From positions 630,501-694,500 of the forward strand of contig CP027224.1 of assembly GCA_002973635.1 (NCBI GenBank): 64,000 nt of DNA. The letters run 5' to 3'. A program made the position numbers and the translations under genes. How positions within the stretch are numbered: position 1 is the stretch's first letter; every line of letters begins with the position of its first letter. Under the pieces are notes generated by a model. The model saw only the letters and a program-made list of their open reading frames with translations. It had not been told where the DNA came from and did no database searches. Positions 9,004 to 17,898 of the stretch are shown one piece after another. The DNA comes from Lysinibacillus sp. B2A1. Lineage in GTDB: Bacteria > Bacillota > Bacilli > Bacillales_A > Planococcaceae.

Positions 9004-9957
9004 ATGGAAAAGATTATTGTTACTGGAGCACTTGGTCAAATTGGTTCTGAGCTTGTAGAAAAACTTCGTAGTATTTATGGAGAGGACAACATACTTGCTA
9101 CAGATATTAGAAAGCTAGAACATACTAAGGGCCCATTTGAAATATTGGACGTGACAGATGGACAAAGAATGCATGATTTAGCAAAGGATTTCGGTGCAGA
9201 CACAATGATTCATTTAGCGGCATTATTATCTGCAACAGCTGAAAGAAATCCATTGCTGGCATGGAATTTAAATATGGGTGGCTTAATGAATGCATTAGAG
9301 GTTTCACGCGAGTTAGATCTACAATTTTTTACACCGAGCTCAATAGGTGCATTTGGTCCATCAACACCGAAGGACAATACGCCACAGGATACGTTACAGC
9401 GACCTACAACAATGTATGGTGTGAACAAAGTAGCTGGTGAACTTCTATGTGATTATTATTACAATCGCTTTGGCTTAGATACACGTGGTGTGCGATTCCC
9501 AGGGTTAATTTCGTATGTAACGCCTCCAGGAGGTGGTACAACAGACTATGCTGTTGAGATTTTCTATGAAGCGATTGAACAAGGCAAGTACACTTCCTAT
9601 ATTCAAAAAGGCACGTATATGGATATGATGTATATGCCAGATGCTTTACAGGCAATTATTGATTTAATGGAAGCTGATAGCAATAACTTGATTCATCGCA
9701 ATGCCTTCAATATTACAGCAATGAGCTTTGAGCCAGCCCAGCTTGCAGCTGAAATTAAGAAGCATTTACCGCATTTCCGTATGGATTATAATGTAGATCC
9801 AGTGCGTCAAGCGATTGCAGATAGTTGGCCTAATTCTTTAAATATAGAAGCCGCCCAAAAAGAATGGGGCTTTAAAGCGGAGTATGATCTAGCGAAAATG
9901 ACAGTTGATATGCTGGAAAAATTAAAAATCAAGCTACAAACAAAAGCAATTTCATAA
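9004..9957 (+). CDS. tdh: SDR-type L-threonine 3-dehydrogenase
   Basis: A 317-residue NAD-dependent extended short-chain dehydrogenase of the epimerase fold. The Rossmann motif is GALGQIGSE near the N-terminus, followed by [17 protein letters not shown] and the catalytic YGVNK (Tyr-x3-Lys). The segments RFPGLISY and [14 protein letters not shown] are characteristic of the short-chain threonine dehydrogenase family, which makes 2-amino-3-ketobutyrate from threonine. A strong GGAGG site precedes the ATG. No 2-amino-3-ketobutyrate CoA ligase gene is adjacent. A terminator follows, so it is a single-gene unit. Confidence 0.82.
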   Translation: MEKIIVTGALGQIGSELVEKLRSIYGEDNILATDIRKLEHTKGPFEILDVTDGQRMHDLAKDFGADTMIHLAALLSATAERNPLLAWNLNMGGLMNALEVSRELDLQFFTPSSIGAFGPSTPKDNTPQDTLQRPTTMYGVNKVAGELLCDYYYNRFGLDTRGVRFPGLISYVTPPGGGTTDYAVEIFYEAIEQGKYTSYIQKGTYMDMMYMPDALQAIIDLMEADSNNLIHRNAFNITAMSFEPAQLAAEIKKHLPHFRMDYNVDPVRQAIADSWPNSLNIEAAQKEWGFKAEYDLAKMTVDMLEKLKIKLQTKAIS

Positions 9958-9976
9958 ATAAATACTGTTCATATGA

Positions 9977-10021
9977 AACAGATGACGATTACACAACTAG
10001 TTTTCGTTATCTGTTTTTTTA
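9977..10021 (+). terminator. Terminator after tdh
   Basis: AAACAGATGACGA pairs with TCGTTATCTGTTT (one G-T pair), followed by a T run. Confidence 0.8.
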
Positions 10022-10178
10022 TATGACTTTAGAAAAAGTTAACAATAAAAAGAAAATTATTGGAATATATAGCGTAATTTATAAAATTAAAATATAATCA
10101 TATTCAGAATATTAATAGTATTCAGGTAAATAATCGCCATTAATATTCTATAAGGGGAAAAGTTTACGAGATGAAGGG

Positions 10179-11816
10179 ATGGATGGTTTTATGATGCAAA
10201 CGCCATTGGTTTTAACAAGTTTTTTTAAACGAGCAGAAAGTTATTTTGCTAGAAAGATGATAGTTTCTCGGACAAGTCCAGAAAAAATTCACCGTCTCAC
10301 ATATGGAGAGTGGGCAAAAAGAACACGCCGTTTAGCAGATGCACTAACGAAGCTAGGAATGAAAAGAGGAGCGAAAATTGGCTCCTTTGCATGGAATCAG
10401 CACCGCCATTTAGAGGCATATTTTGCAGTACCATGCTCAGGTGCGGTTTTGCATATGGTGAATATAAGACTCTCAGAAGAGCATTTAATATATATTATTA
10501 ATCATGCAGAGGATGAGATTTTAATGATTGATCAGGATCTTGTACCAATCATTGAAAACATTGCGCCAGAGCTTAAGACAGTGAAACATTTTATTATTAT
10601 GACAGATGATGACGTTTTGCCTGAAACAACATTGCCAAATGCATTATCCTATGAGGAGCTATTAGCAGCGGCTGATGAAAATTATCAATTTCCAGAGGAT
10701 TTAGACGAGAATGCACCTGCTGGTATGTGCTATACAAGTGCGACAACTGGAAATCCGAAGGGGGTTGTTTATTCACATAGAGGCTTAGTATTACACAGCA
10801 TAATGCTGAGTATGTCTGATTCCATGGGGATTGCCGAGCGGGATATTGTAATGCCTATAGTGCCGATGTTTCATGCAAATGCATGGGGTCTACCTTTTGC
10901 AAGCGTTAATGTCGGTGCAACACAAGTATTACCAGGTCCGCATTTTACATCAGCCTTAATTTTGGATTTAGTGGAGCAGGAAAAGGTCACACTAACAGCT
11001 GGAGTACCAACCATTTGGATTGGCGCATTACAGGAGCTAGAGAAGCGTGAACGAGATATTCGTTCATTACGTGCAATCTGTTGTGGTGGCTCAGCTTCAC
11101 CAACTCGCCTAATTCGTACATTTGAAGAAACATATGGTATACCATATATTGTTGTGTATGGCATGACAGAAACAACACCAATCGTAGCATTATCGAATTA
11201 TATGTCTTGGATGGATGAATGGCCAATTGACAAGAGAATTGAATCACGAGCTATGCAAGGAATGACAATGGCAGGCATTGAATCCAGTATTGTGAATGAC
11301 AATGGAGAGGTACCATGGGACGGAGAAACGATGGGTGAGCTACGCTTACGTGGCCCATGGATTTCCCATGAATACTATCGTGATGAACGTACCGCCGATG
11401 CCTATCGAGACGGCTGGCTATATACAGGAGATATTGCAGTTCGAACAGAAGATGGTTTTATTAAAATAACGGATCGTACAAAGGATTTAATCAAGTCGGG
11501 AGGGGAATGGATTTCCTCAGTGGATTTAGAAAACGCGTTAATGACACATGATGCCATTTTGGAAGCGGCAGTTATAGCGATTCCCCATGCCAAGTGGCAA
11601 GAACGACCTTTAGCTTGTGTTGTGTTGAAGGAAGGAAAGTCTGCAACAGAAGAGGAGCTACTAGCATTCTTAGAAAGCCAATTTGCAAAATGGTGGGTAC
11701 CAGATGATGTTGTATTTTTAGAGGAAATTCCAAAGACATCTGTAGGGAAATTCCTAAAAGCGAAACTAAGAGATAATGTGGCAGAAATTTATCCCAAATT
11801 AAGTACACTTGTATAA
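10179..11816 (+). CDS. Acyl-CoA synthetase (AMP-forming, medium/long-chain type)
   Basis: A protein of up to 545 residues of the ANL adenylating family. The phosphate loop is YTSATTGNPKGVVYSHR, the A5 motif is YGMTETTP, and GWLYTGDIAVRTEDGFIKITDR is followed by the hinge and KSGGEWISSVDLEN. The catalytic C-terminal lysine is in KTSVGKFLKAKLRD. The first in-frame ATG is at 10179, but ATGs at 10191 and 10194 have AAGGGATGG at comparable distance, so the start is uncertain by a few codons. It activates a carboxylic acid as its CoA thioester; chain length is not readable. It stands alone between terminators. Confidence 0.88.
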   Translation: MDGFMMQTPLVLTSFFKRAESYFARKMIVSRTSPEKIHRLTYGEWAKRTRRLADALTKLGMKRGAKIGSFAWNQHRHLEAYFAVPCSGAVLHMVNIRLSEEHLIYIINHAEDEILMIDQDLVPIIENIAPELKTVKHFIIMTDDDVLPETTLPNALSYEELLAAADENYQFPEDLDENAPAGMCYTSATTGNPKGVVYSHRGLVLHSIMLSMSDSMGIAERDIVMPIVPMFHANAWGLPFASVNVGATQVLPGPHFTSALILDLVEQEKVTLTAGVPTIWIGALQELEKRERDIRSLRAICCGGSASPTRLIRTFEETYGIPYIVVYGMTETTPIVALSNYMSWMDEWPIDKRIESRAMQGMTMAGIESSIVNDNGEVPWDGETMGELRLRGPWISHEYYRDERTADAYRDGWLYTGDIAVRTEDGFIKITDRTKDLIKSGGEWISSVDLENALMTHDAILEAAVIAIPHAKWQERPLACVVLKEGKSATEEELLAFLESQFAKWWVPDDVVFLEEIPKTSVGKFLKAKLRDNVAEIYPKLSTLV

Positions 11817-11817
11817 T

Positions 11818-11852
11818 AAAAAGAGCGATTTCCAGCAGGAAGTCGCTCTTTT
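11818..11852. terminator. Bidirectional terminator between the acyl-CoA synthetase gene and trpB
   Basis: AAGAGCGATTTCC and GGAAGTCGCTCTT form a near-perfect stem with a 4-base loop, A-rich on one side and T-rich on the other. It serves both convergent genes. Confidence 0.85.
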
Positions 11853-11867
11853 ACTAACAATAGAATA

Positions 11868-13028
11868 TTATTTATTTAGCATTTGGAATACTTGCTCTAC
11901 GTCCTTATCCCCACGACCTGAGATATTAATAATAATACTTTCTTCAGGCGATAGAGTTGGGGCTAATTTAAGAGCATGTGCCACAGCATGAGAGCTTTCG
12001 AGTGCTGGAATAATGCCCTCAACTTTAGACAGAACCTGGAATGCTTCAAGCACTTCCTCGTTTGTCACAGTAACATATTCACCACGACCAATTGTTTTTA
12101 AGTAGCTATGCTCTGGGCCTACTCCAGGGTAATCTAAACCAGCGGCAATCGAATAGGTTGGCAGTGGATTACCCTCTGCATCCTGCAGCACTAAACATCT
12201 AAAACCGTGTAAATCACCTGGAGTTCCTTCATTAAGTGAGGCAGCCTTATCGGGCTCAATACCGATGAGACGAACACCATCTGAAATATACTCTGCAAAC
12301 GCACCAATGGCATTACTACCCCCACCTACACAGGCAAGTACAGCTGTTGGTAGCTTTCCTTCTTTTTCTAAAATTTGTTCACGGCTTTCACGACTAATAA
12401 CTGATTGGAAATGTTTTACCATGGATGGGAATGGATGTGGTCCTACTGCTGAACCTAATAAGTAGAAAGTAGTTTCATAGTTTTCTACTAAGTCAGCGAA
12501 TGCTTCATCAACCGCATCCTTTAGTCGTCCTTGACCTTTATCAACGGCGACTACCTTTGCACCAAGAAGCTCCATACGAAACACATTTAATGCTTGGCGT
12601 TTTGTATCCTCTAAGCCCATATAGATTGTGCAATCCATACCAAACATTGCACAAGCAGTTGCCGTTGCTACGCCATGCTGTCCAGCACCTGTTTCAGCAA
12701 TAACACGATTAGCACCCATACGTTTTGCTAGTAAAATCTGTCCTAAAACATTATTGATTTTATGTGAACCTGTATGGTTAAGATCTTCACGCTTTAAATA
12801 AATTTTTGCGCCACCTAATTGCTTTGTTAAATTCTCTGCAAAATAAAGCGGGGATTTGCGCCCCACATATTCACGGAAATAATAGTCTAGCTCATTTTTA
12901 AAGTCTTCATCGTCTTTGAATTTCTGGAAGTTTCCATCTAAAATATTCAATACATTTTGAAGCTCTTCAGGAACAAAGCTACCGCCAAATTCACCGAAAT
13001 ATCCTTTTTTCTCTGCTACTGTACCCAT
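11868..13028 (-). CDS. trpB: Tryptophan synthase beta chain
   Basis: A 386-residue TrpB, the PLP enzyme joining indole and serine. The cofactor lysine lies in [15 protein letters not shown]; the family motifs [14 protein letters not shown], the phosphate-binding [10 protein letters not shown] and [13 protein letters not shown] are all present. Length is normal for the family. It is a solitary gene without trpA or other trp genes next to it, and is preceded by its own T-box leader and promoter. It may serve indole salvage or complement a trp operon elsewhere. The start is an ATG at 13028 with GAGGAG upstream. Confidence 0.96.
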   Translation of the reverse strand: MGTVAEKKGYFGEFGGSFVPEELQNVLNILDGNFQKFKDDEDFKNELDYYFREYVGRKSPLYFAENLTKQLGGAKIYLKREDLNHTGSHKINNVLGQILLAKRMGANRVIAETGAGQHGVATATACAMFGMDCTIYMGLEDTKRQALNVFRMELLGAKVVAVDKGQGRLKDAVDEAFADLVENYETTFYLLGSAVGPHPFPSMVKHFQSVISRESREQILEKEGKLPTAVLACVGGGSNAIGAFAEYISDGVRLIGIEPDKAASLNEGTPGDLHGFRCLVLQDAEGNPLPTYSIAAGLDYPGVGPEHSYLKTIGRGEYVTVTNEEVLEAFQVLSKVEGIIPALESSHAVAHALKLAPTLSPEESIIINISGRGDKDVEQVFQMLNK

Positions 13029-13044
13029 CTCTCTCGACTCCTCT

Positions 13045-13292
13045 TTCTAATTTTTCCATAAAAAAAGTCACTTCAATCCTTCTGGTAAAAAGGACGAGTA
13101 ACCGTGGTGCCACCTTTGTTTGCAAAAATTGCGCACTTTTATACTCCAGTAACGGGGAGTAAACTCGACCTCACATTTGATGAGGCTGCTCCAAAGTCCA
13201 TTCACAAGTAAGTACTACTGATTTACACCAGCCATCAGCTCTCTTTAAGTACTACTGCTTGCTACTATTCTTTTTCTTTGCAGTTATTATTG
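13045..13292 (-). promoter_or_regulatory. T-box riboswitch leader, tryptophan specifier, controlling trpB
   Basis: Read on the minus strand, the leader carries the T-box core GGTGGCACCACGG at 13102-13114. It is followed by a competing structure and a T-rich stretch (GACTTTTTTTATGG) before trpB. Stem I begins with the AGTA-type motif and has the specifier context GAATGGAC, so the specifier is UGG (Trp) at 13198-13200. T-box leaders bind uncharged cognate tRNA and then allow transcription. A tryptophan specifier in front of trpB is self-consistent. Confidence 0.85.
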
Positions 13293-13298
13293 AAAAGA

Positions 13299-13327
13299 AT
13301 TGTAGAATATTTTCAGAAAACTGTCAA
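13299..13327 (-). promoter_or_regulatory. Sigma-A promoter of the trpB T-box leader
   Basis: On the minus strand TTGACA (13322-13327) and TACAAT (13299-13304) are 17 bases apart, which places transcription start near 13292, just ahead of stem I. Confidence 0.85.
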
Positions 13328-13332
13328 GAGCA

Positions 13333-13361
13333 TAAAAAAGACGAATCTAGAAGACTCGTCT
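13333..13361 (-). terminator. Terminator of queT
   Basis: On the minus strand AGACGA pairs with TCGTCT across an 11-base loop, followed by six T, directly after the queT stop codon. It overlaps the -35 region of the trpB promoter. Confidence 0.75.
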
Positions 13362-13362
13362 G

Positions 13363-13851
13363 TTAAATCAATTGATTAAAGTTTAAGCGTTTATTCAATA
13401 TATACATAATCGGTGCACCAACTGCTAAGACAACAAATTCACCGGCAGCAACAGTTAACCATGTCCAGAAGAACGGTAATTCTAAAGCTAAGTTCAATTC
13501 AAAGGCGATGATGAACATTGTGCATGTAAATAAGAATGTGTTGATGATTAAACGTGCCCAAATATTTTTAACAAATTTACAGATTAAAATAAGCAGTCCC
13601 AGAGTAATCATGGAGTGTCCTACACCAAATACTAAATCATAGATGCCTAATGGTGAAAAAAGATTAGAGATAAATACCCCAAGAATAACTCCAATGGCAA
13701 AGCGTGGATTAAAGGCCACAAGATGATTAAAAATTTCTGATACACGGAACTGGACCTCTGTAAAGCCGAATGGTGCGACTAGCAATGTAACAGCAATATA
13801 AAGTGCTGCAATAATGCCACTTGCCGCTAAAAACTTTATTTTCATATTCAT
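13363..13851 (-). CDS. queT: QueT-type queuosine precursor (preQ1/preQ0) transporter
   Basis: A 162-residue integral membrane protein of the QueT family with about five helices. It contains EVQFRVSEIFNHLVAFNPRF and FGVGHSMITLGLL, characteristic of this ECF-type substrate-binding component. It would take up 7-deazaguanine precursors for queuosine modification of tRNA. A preQ1 riboswitch directly overlaps its ribosome-binding region, which is strong independent support for the substrate class. It forms a single-gene transcript ended by the hairpin at 13333-13361. Confidence 0.9.
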   Translation of the reverse strand: MNMKIKFLAASGIIAALYIAVTLLVAPFGFTEVQFRVSEIFNHLVAFNPRFAIGVILGVFISNLFSPLGIYDLVFGVGHSMITLGLLILICKFVKNIWARLIINTFLFTCTMFIIAFELNLALELPFFWTWLTVAAGEFVVLAVGAPIMYILNKRLNFNQLI

Positions 13852-13853
13852 TT

Positions 13854-13893
13854 CTCCTTAGTTTTTTTGCGTGGGATGGTTACGAACCACGGT
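13854..13893 (-). promoter_or_regulatory. preQ1-I riboswitch controlling queT translation
   Basis: On the minus strand the hairpin CGTGG-TTCGTAACCATC-CCACG is followed by the A-rich tail CAAAAAAACTAAGGAG, which also contains the queT Shine-Dalgarno sequence. This is the compact H-type pseudoknot arrangement of class I preQ1 riboswitches; ligand binding pairs the tail with the loop and hides the ribosome site. Confidence 0.9.
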
Positions 13894-13912
13894 GCTTTTC
13901 ACACAGTTAAAT

Positions 13913-13942
13913 ATTTTAGTATAGAAAGCTGACTGAAGTCAA
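13913..13942 (-). promoter_or_regulatory. Probable queT promoter
   Basis: On the minus strand TTGACT (13937-13942) and TAAAAT (13913-13918) are 18 bases apart, just upstream of the riboswitch. Confidence 0.5.
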
Positions 13943-13966
13943 ATGTCAGAAATATCTATTCTATTA

Positions 13967-13995
13967 TTGACAAATTAATTAATCAATAATATTGT
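13967..13995 (+). promoter_or_regulatory. Sigma-A promoter of the ABC transporter-tetR operon
   Basis: A perfect TTGACA at 13967-13972 is followed after 17 bases by TATTGT at 13990-13995. The spacer itself contains AATTAATTAATCAATAA, which resembles a half of the adjacent palindrome. Confidence 0.7.
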
Positions 13996-14028
13996 TTTAT
14001 TAATTGATTAATTAATCAATTAATAAAA
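13995..14028. promoter_or_regulatory. 34-bp perfect palindrome, probable TetR operator
   Basis: Positions 13995-14028 read identically on both strands; the centre is TTGATTAATTAATCAA. It starts at the last base of the -10 element and ends a few bases before the ribosome site of the first gene, so a bound repressor would block initiation or elongation. The TetR-family gene that closes the same operon is the likely ligand. Confidence 0.75.
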
Positions 14029-14043
14029 TTTTGGAGGTTGTAT

Positions 14044-14736
14044 ATGTTAAGAGTAGAGAATTTGGTTAAATGTTATCAAAATGGGGATGAATTGCTTTAC
14101 GCGCTAAATTCAGTTTCTTTGTCTATTGATGAGGGAGAATTCGTAGTAATTCTAGGTCCCTCTGGATCTGGTAAATCTACACTTCTAAATGTAATTTCTG
14201 GGTTAGAGCAGCCTGATTCAGGAAGCGTAATGTATGATGACTACGAGATTTGTGGATTAAATCAGAAGGAACTGACCATGTTTAGACGAGACAAGACAGC
14301 TTTTATTTTTCAAGCATATCACTTACTCCCATTTTTAAATGTGGAATCTAACGTAAAGATGGGGGCTGATTTAAAAGGAAATCAAAATATTACTGAAATA
14401 ATTGATGGAGTAGGACTAAGTGGATTAGAACATCGTCTTCCTTATGAACTTTCAGGAGGACAGCAGCAACGAGTGTCAATTGCACGTGCATTAGCAAAGA
14501 AACCTGATTTTTTATTTTGTGATGAGCCAACCGGAGCATTGGACGAAGAAACAAGCAAACAAATATTAACATACTTGAAACGGCTTCAAAATCAATTGAA
14601 ATTTACAATTATTATGGTAACCCATAATGTTAGTATTGCTCAAATTGCATCGAAAGTAATTAAGATGACTAGCGGAAACATAGTAGAAATTATTTACAAT
14701 GCTCATCCACGTAATGTGAACGAGATAAAATGGTAA
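14044..14736 (+). CDS. ABC transporter ATP-binding protein (MacB/LolD type)
   Basis: A 230-residue ABC ATPase. Walker A is GPSGSGKST, the signature is LSGGQQQR and Walker B is [15 protein letters not shown]; the PTGALD form is typical of MacB/LolD/YtrE exporters that pair with FtsX-fold permeases. Such a permease follows 19 bases later. The ATG at 14044 has GGAGG six bases upstream; a TTG two codons earlier is less likely. Its substrate may be a peptide or lipid-active antibiotic, given the TetR control, but this is inference. Confidence 0.9.
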   Translation: MLRVENLVKCYQNGDELLYALNSVSLSIDEGEFVVILGPSGSGKSTLLNVISGLEQPDSGSVMYDDYEICGLNQKELTMFRRDKTAFIFQAYHLLPFLNVESNVKMGADLKGNQNITEIIDGVGLSGLEHRLPYELSGGQQQRVSIARALAKKPDFLFCDEPTGALDEETSKQILTYLKRLQNQLKFTIIMVTHNVSIAQIASKVIKMTSGNIVEIIYNAHPRNVNEIKW

Positions 14737-14755
14737 AAAGGGTTGGTGTGCACTG

Positions 14756-16958
14756 ATGAAATTAAATAAACAATATCCGTTAGTATTAGTTGTTGTCTTT
14801 TCTATGTTTATTTGTTCATTACTAGTTTTCTATCTTCAAAACACAAGTTCTATAAAAAAGGTTCTAGCAAGGCAAAATCAACAGGATTTTACGCTTACTC
14901 TACAGAAAGAAGAGACAATAGAAGATCTTTCCAACAAATATTCTTTTACATATGAACCGCTAACATACAAAATTATTTATGATGAGAATAATATATTTCG
15001 TGTAATGAAAAATACACGTAGCATAGACATACCAATGTATGCTGAAGGTGTAGCATCTAACGAAATGAATGAAATTGCGATAGATAGAAATTTTTCCAAG
15101 CAGAATGAACTGACAGTAGGCGATTCAGTTGCTATCGGCAATACATCCTATTTTATTAGTGGCGTTTTTACTTTACCAGACGCAGTCACTCCGGTTGTAG
15201 CGGATAATGGTATAACTTATAAATCAAATAATCAGGCATTTATACTATGTAGTGAAGAAATGTACTCAATGTGGGATGAACAAGAGAGAATAAGTTATTC
15301 TGGTCGATTTTCTGCATTTGTCAGAGAAGCAAAAGCAAAATTTCCTAGAAAAAATGCTTTTGAATCCAAGGGTAAAGTCAGTAGTGAGCAAAGAGGATAA
15401 TCCTCAAATACTATCTACATTAATTGCGAAAGAAAAAATGTTTAAAGTCTGTCTGATAAGCGCCCTATGCTTCCTGATATTAACCATAGTAATACTACTT
15501 ACTATAACCATAATCCAAAATATAAATGAAACAAAATCTGATATGGGTGTTTTCAAAGCACTTGGCTATTCTACCGTACAGATTGCTAAAAGATATCTAA
15601 TAGTAGGAGTATTTATATTAATAGGTGGAATAATAGGATATCTAACTTCCTATATAATTAGCCCACTGTTTATTAATCGAATCAATTCTACATTTCTTGT
15701 ACCTAATGTGTTACAAAAATTTGATACTGTACAGTTCATTCTATTTACAACAATTCCAGCGCTGTTTTTCTCTATACTAGCGTTTGGAGTTGCAGTATTT
15801 ACCTTACGGAAGACACCATTAGAAATGATTCATAATGCAGAGGCAGTAAAATTAACTGTTTTTGTTAAACGAAGAAAAAAAATTAGAGAAACTAAACCCT
15901 TTAAGAAAATAGTATTTAAATCAATTATTGCTAATAATATTTTATTAGTTTTATTGACTTTGCTCACAGGGTTTATGGCTAGTGCAAATTTACAAATTGC
16001 TTTTTCTTTGCAAACATTGGCTGATAAGGTATCTTCATTAACACTTCAGGGAGTCGAGTATGAAAGTAATGTTCGGTATAATGAGGCTAGGACAATGGAA
16101 TCTTTGGACCCAGGAATACCTTATTTTGCGATAGATTGTAGATTTGAATTTCCGAACGGTAATGTATTGAACAATGGGCAATTAATGTCATTATCTAACA
16201 GTTTGTCTCTTTTTAAGCTCTATAGTATCCAAAAACAGGACAACATAGATATTTCAAAGCAAGAAGGTATTGTTGTGAATGATTGGATGCGTAAGAAATA
16301 TGATTTGTCGATTGGGGATACAGTAAAGATATATATAAATAATGATGTTTATCAACTACCTGTAACCGCTGTTGAGCAATCAGTGTATGGAGAAATAGTT
16401 TATAGTAGTATTGAAACTGCGAACAAAGCTGGCATCTTAGGAAAAGAAGAATATAATGGTGTATTTACGGATGACAATATAGAGTTTGACAACAAACAGC
16501 ATATATTTGTTTCAAAACATGAAGATATAATCGATTCAAGCTCTCAGCAAAAGGGAACGTATGTGGCTTTATCATTTTTATTTATCATAATTGGTTTAGC
16601 TTTAAGTATTTTAACAATTAGTATTGTTGTAAAGGTTATTATTTCCTCTAATCGAAAATATTTAGCATTGATGAAAGCTTTTGGCTATACGGATTCAGAA
16701 TGTAACCATATAGTCTTGTCAGGATTCCGTATAATTGCATACATTGGATTTATTATTGGAACATTTTATGCGATTATTTTGTCTAAATTTTTGTTTGATG
16801 CACTAGCTAAATCTTCTACAATGGCTATTCCGATGACACCAGATATAAAGGTGATAGTACTTTCCCTTGTAATCTTTGCTGTTTCATATGAGGTCATTAT
16901 GTTACTCTATAAAAAAAGCTTCAATGCTGTATCAGTGCAGGAGGTTATGATGAAATGA
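14756..16958 (+). pseudogene. FtsX/MacB-like ABC permease split by a one-base frameshift
   Basis: Two overlapping frames together make one permease of about 730 residues. The first (14756-15400) has an N-terminal helix and an extracellular domain ending in SYSGRFSAF before it runs into unrelated sequence. The second (15318-16958, only a TTG start) continues with SEKQKQNFLEKML, three transmembrane helices, another extracellular domain and a final helix cluster, as in FtsX-fold permeases. Removing one T from the TTT at 15317-15319 restores a single frame. The second frame is conserved-looking to its last codon and overlaps the tetR start by four bases, so either the mutation is recent or the base call is wrong. 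Confidence 0.8.
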
Positions 16959-17533
16959 ATAAACGCCGCGAACAGAAGGAAGTTAGACGAGAGCAAATTC
17001 TAAACGCGGGCTTGGATTTGTTTATAAGAAATGGTTACCATGGAACTACAACGAAAGAGATTGCAGACATATTTGGAATTAGCCAAGGATTACTGTTTCA
17101 TTATTTCGGCTCTAAAGAAGAGGTATACCTTGAACTATTAGAACGAGCTAAAGCAAGTATGTCTGATATTCATATTTCTGAAGAGGAATTAGAGCATCCA
17201 TTAGAGCATTTAAATACGATGGTTAGGATGATACTGGATTCTTTTAAAACTTATCCGTTATCAGCAAAATTATTTATGTTAGTTGCACAAGCACAGATTG
17301 CAAGTAACTTACCGGATACAATTCAACAAGTGTCTAAGGATATCGCCGCCTCTAAGGAATTTGAAAGTTTAGTTAATGTAGGCCAAGCTAAAGGGGTAAT
17401 TCGAGAGGGAGATCCTAAAGCACTCGCAGGTTGTTTTTATTCGGCAATTCAAGGGGTTGCGCAAACTTATGTTTGTTTCCCTGATATCCCTTTACCACAA
17501 AGTAGCTGGTTAGTAGATATTTTGAAAAAGTAA
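16955..17533 (+). CDS. TetR/AcrR-family transcriptional regulator
   Basis: A 192-residue regulator with an N-terminal helix-turn-helix: RREQILNAGLDLFIRNGYHG, then TTTKEIADIFGISQGLLFHYFGSKEEVYLELL. Its ATG overlaps the permease stop (ATGA), so it is translationally coupled to the ABC exporter. It probably represses its own operon through the large palindrome at 13995-14028. The C-terminal ligand domain has no recognisable specificity. A strong terminator follows. Confidence 0.9.
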   Translation: MNKRREQKEVRREQILNAGLDLFIRNGYHGTTTKEIADIFGISQGLLFHYFGSKEEVYLELLERAKASMSDIHISEEELEHPLEHLNTMVRMILDSFKTYPLSAKLFMLVAQAQIASNLPDTIQQVSKDIAASKEFESLVNVGQAKGVIREGDPKALAGCFYSAIQGVAQTYVCFPDIPLPQSSWLVDILKK

Positions 17534-17544
17534 AACGATAAAAT

Positions 17545-17583
17545 AAGCCTGACATTTCTATTGAAAAATTGTCAGGCTTTTTT
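17545..17583 (+). terminator. Terminator of the ABC exporter-tetR operon
   Basis: AAGCCTGACA and TGTCAGGCTT form a 10-bp stem followed by TTTT. Confidence 0.88.
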
Positions 17584-17799
17584 GTGTATGAATTAGAAAT
17601 CAAATATCAGAAAAATAAAAGTTTTTTATTTTGTTGATGCCCATTAAATAACTTCGCAAAATTGTCATAAAAAATTTTATTATGTTAGAAAAAGAATTCA
17701 CTTTAGTAAAACAGCGTAGTTTAGCGGTTTAAAGCGACAAATTGAATGAAAAACTAAAATATTTCGTCAAATGTAAAAGTCAGAACATTCATAATGTTG

Positions 17800-17864
17800 T
17801 TGACGAACCTTGATAATCACGATAATATAGCGATACGTTCACACTTTGTTTGAGTGAAGTGTGA
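17800..17864 (+). promoter_or_regulatory. Promoter and downstream inverted repeat of the ABC importer operon
   Basis: TTGACG (17800-17805) and TAATAT (17823-17828) are 17 bases apart. Just past the expected start of transcription, TCACACTT (17839-17846) and its exact complement AAGTGTGA (17857-17864) form an inverted repeat with a 10-base gap, placed like an operator. The preceding 200 bases of the gap are AT-rich and show nothing else. No T-box or riboswitch is visible. Confidence 0.6.
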
Positions 17865-17898
17865 TAGATATCAGAGAAAATAGTCGGGGGGATTATTT

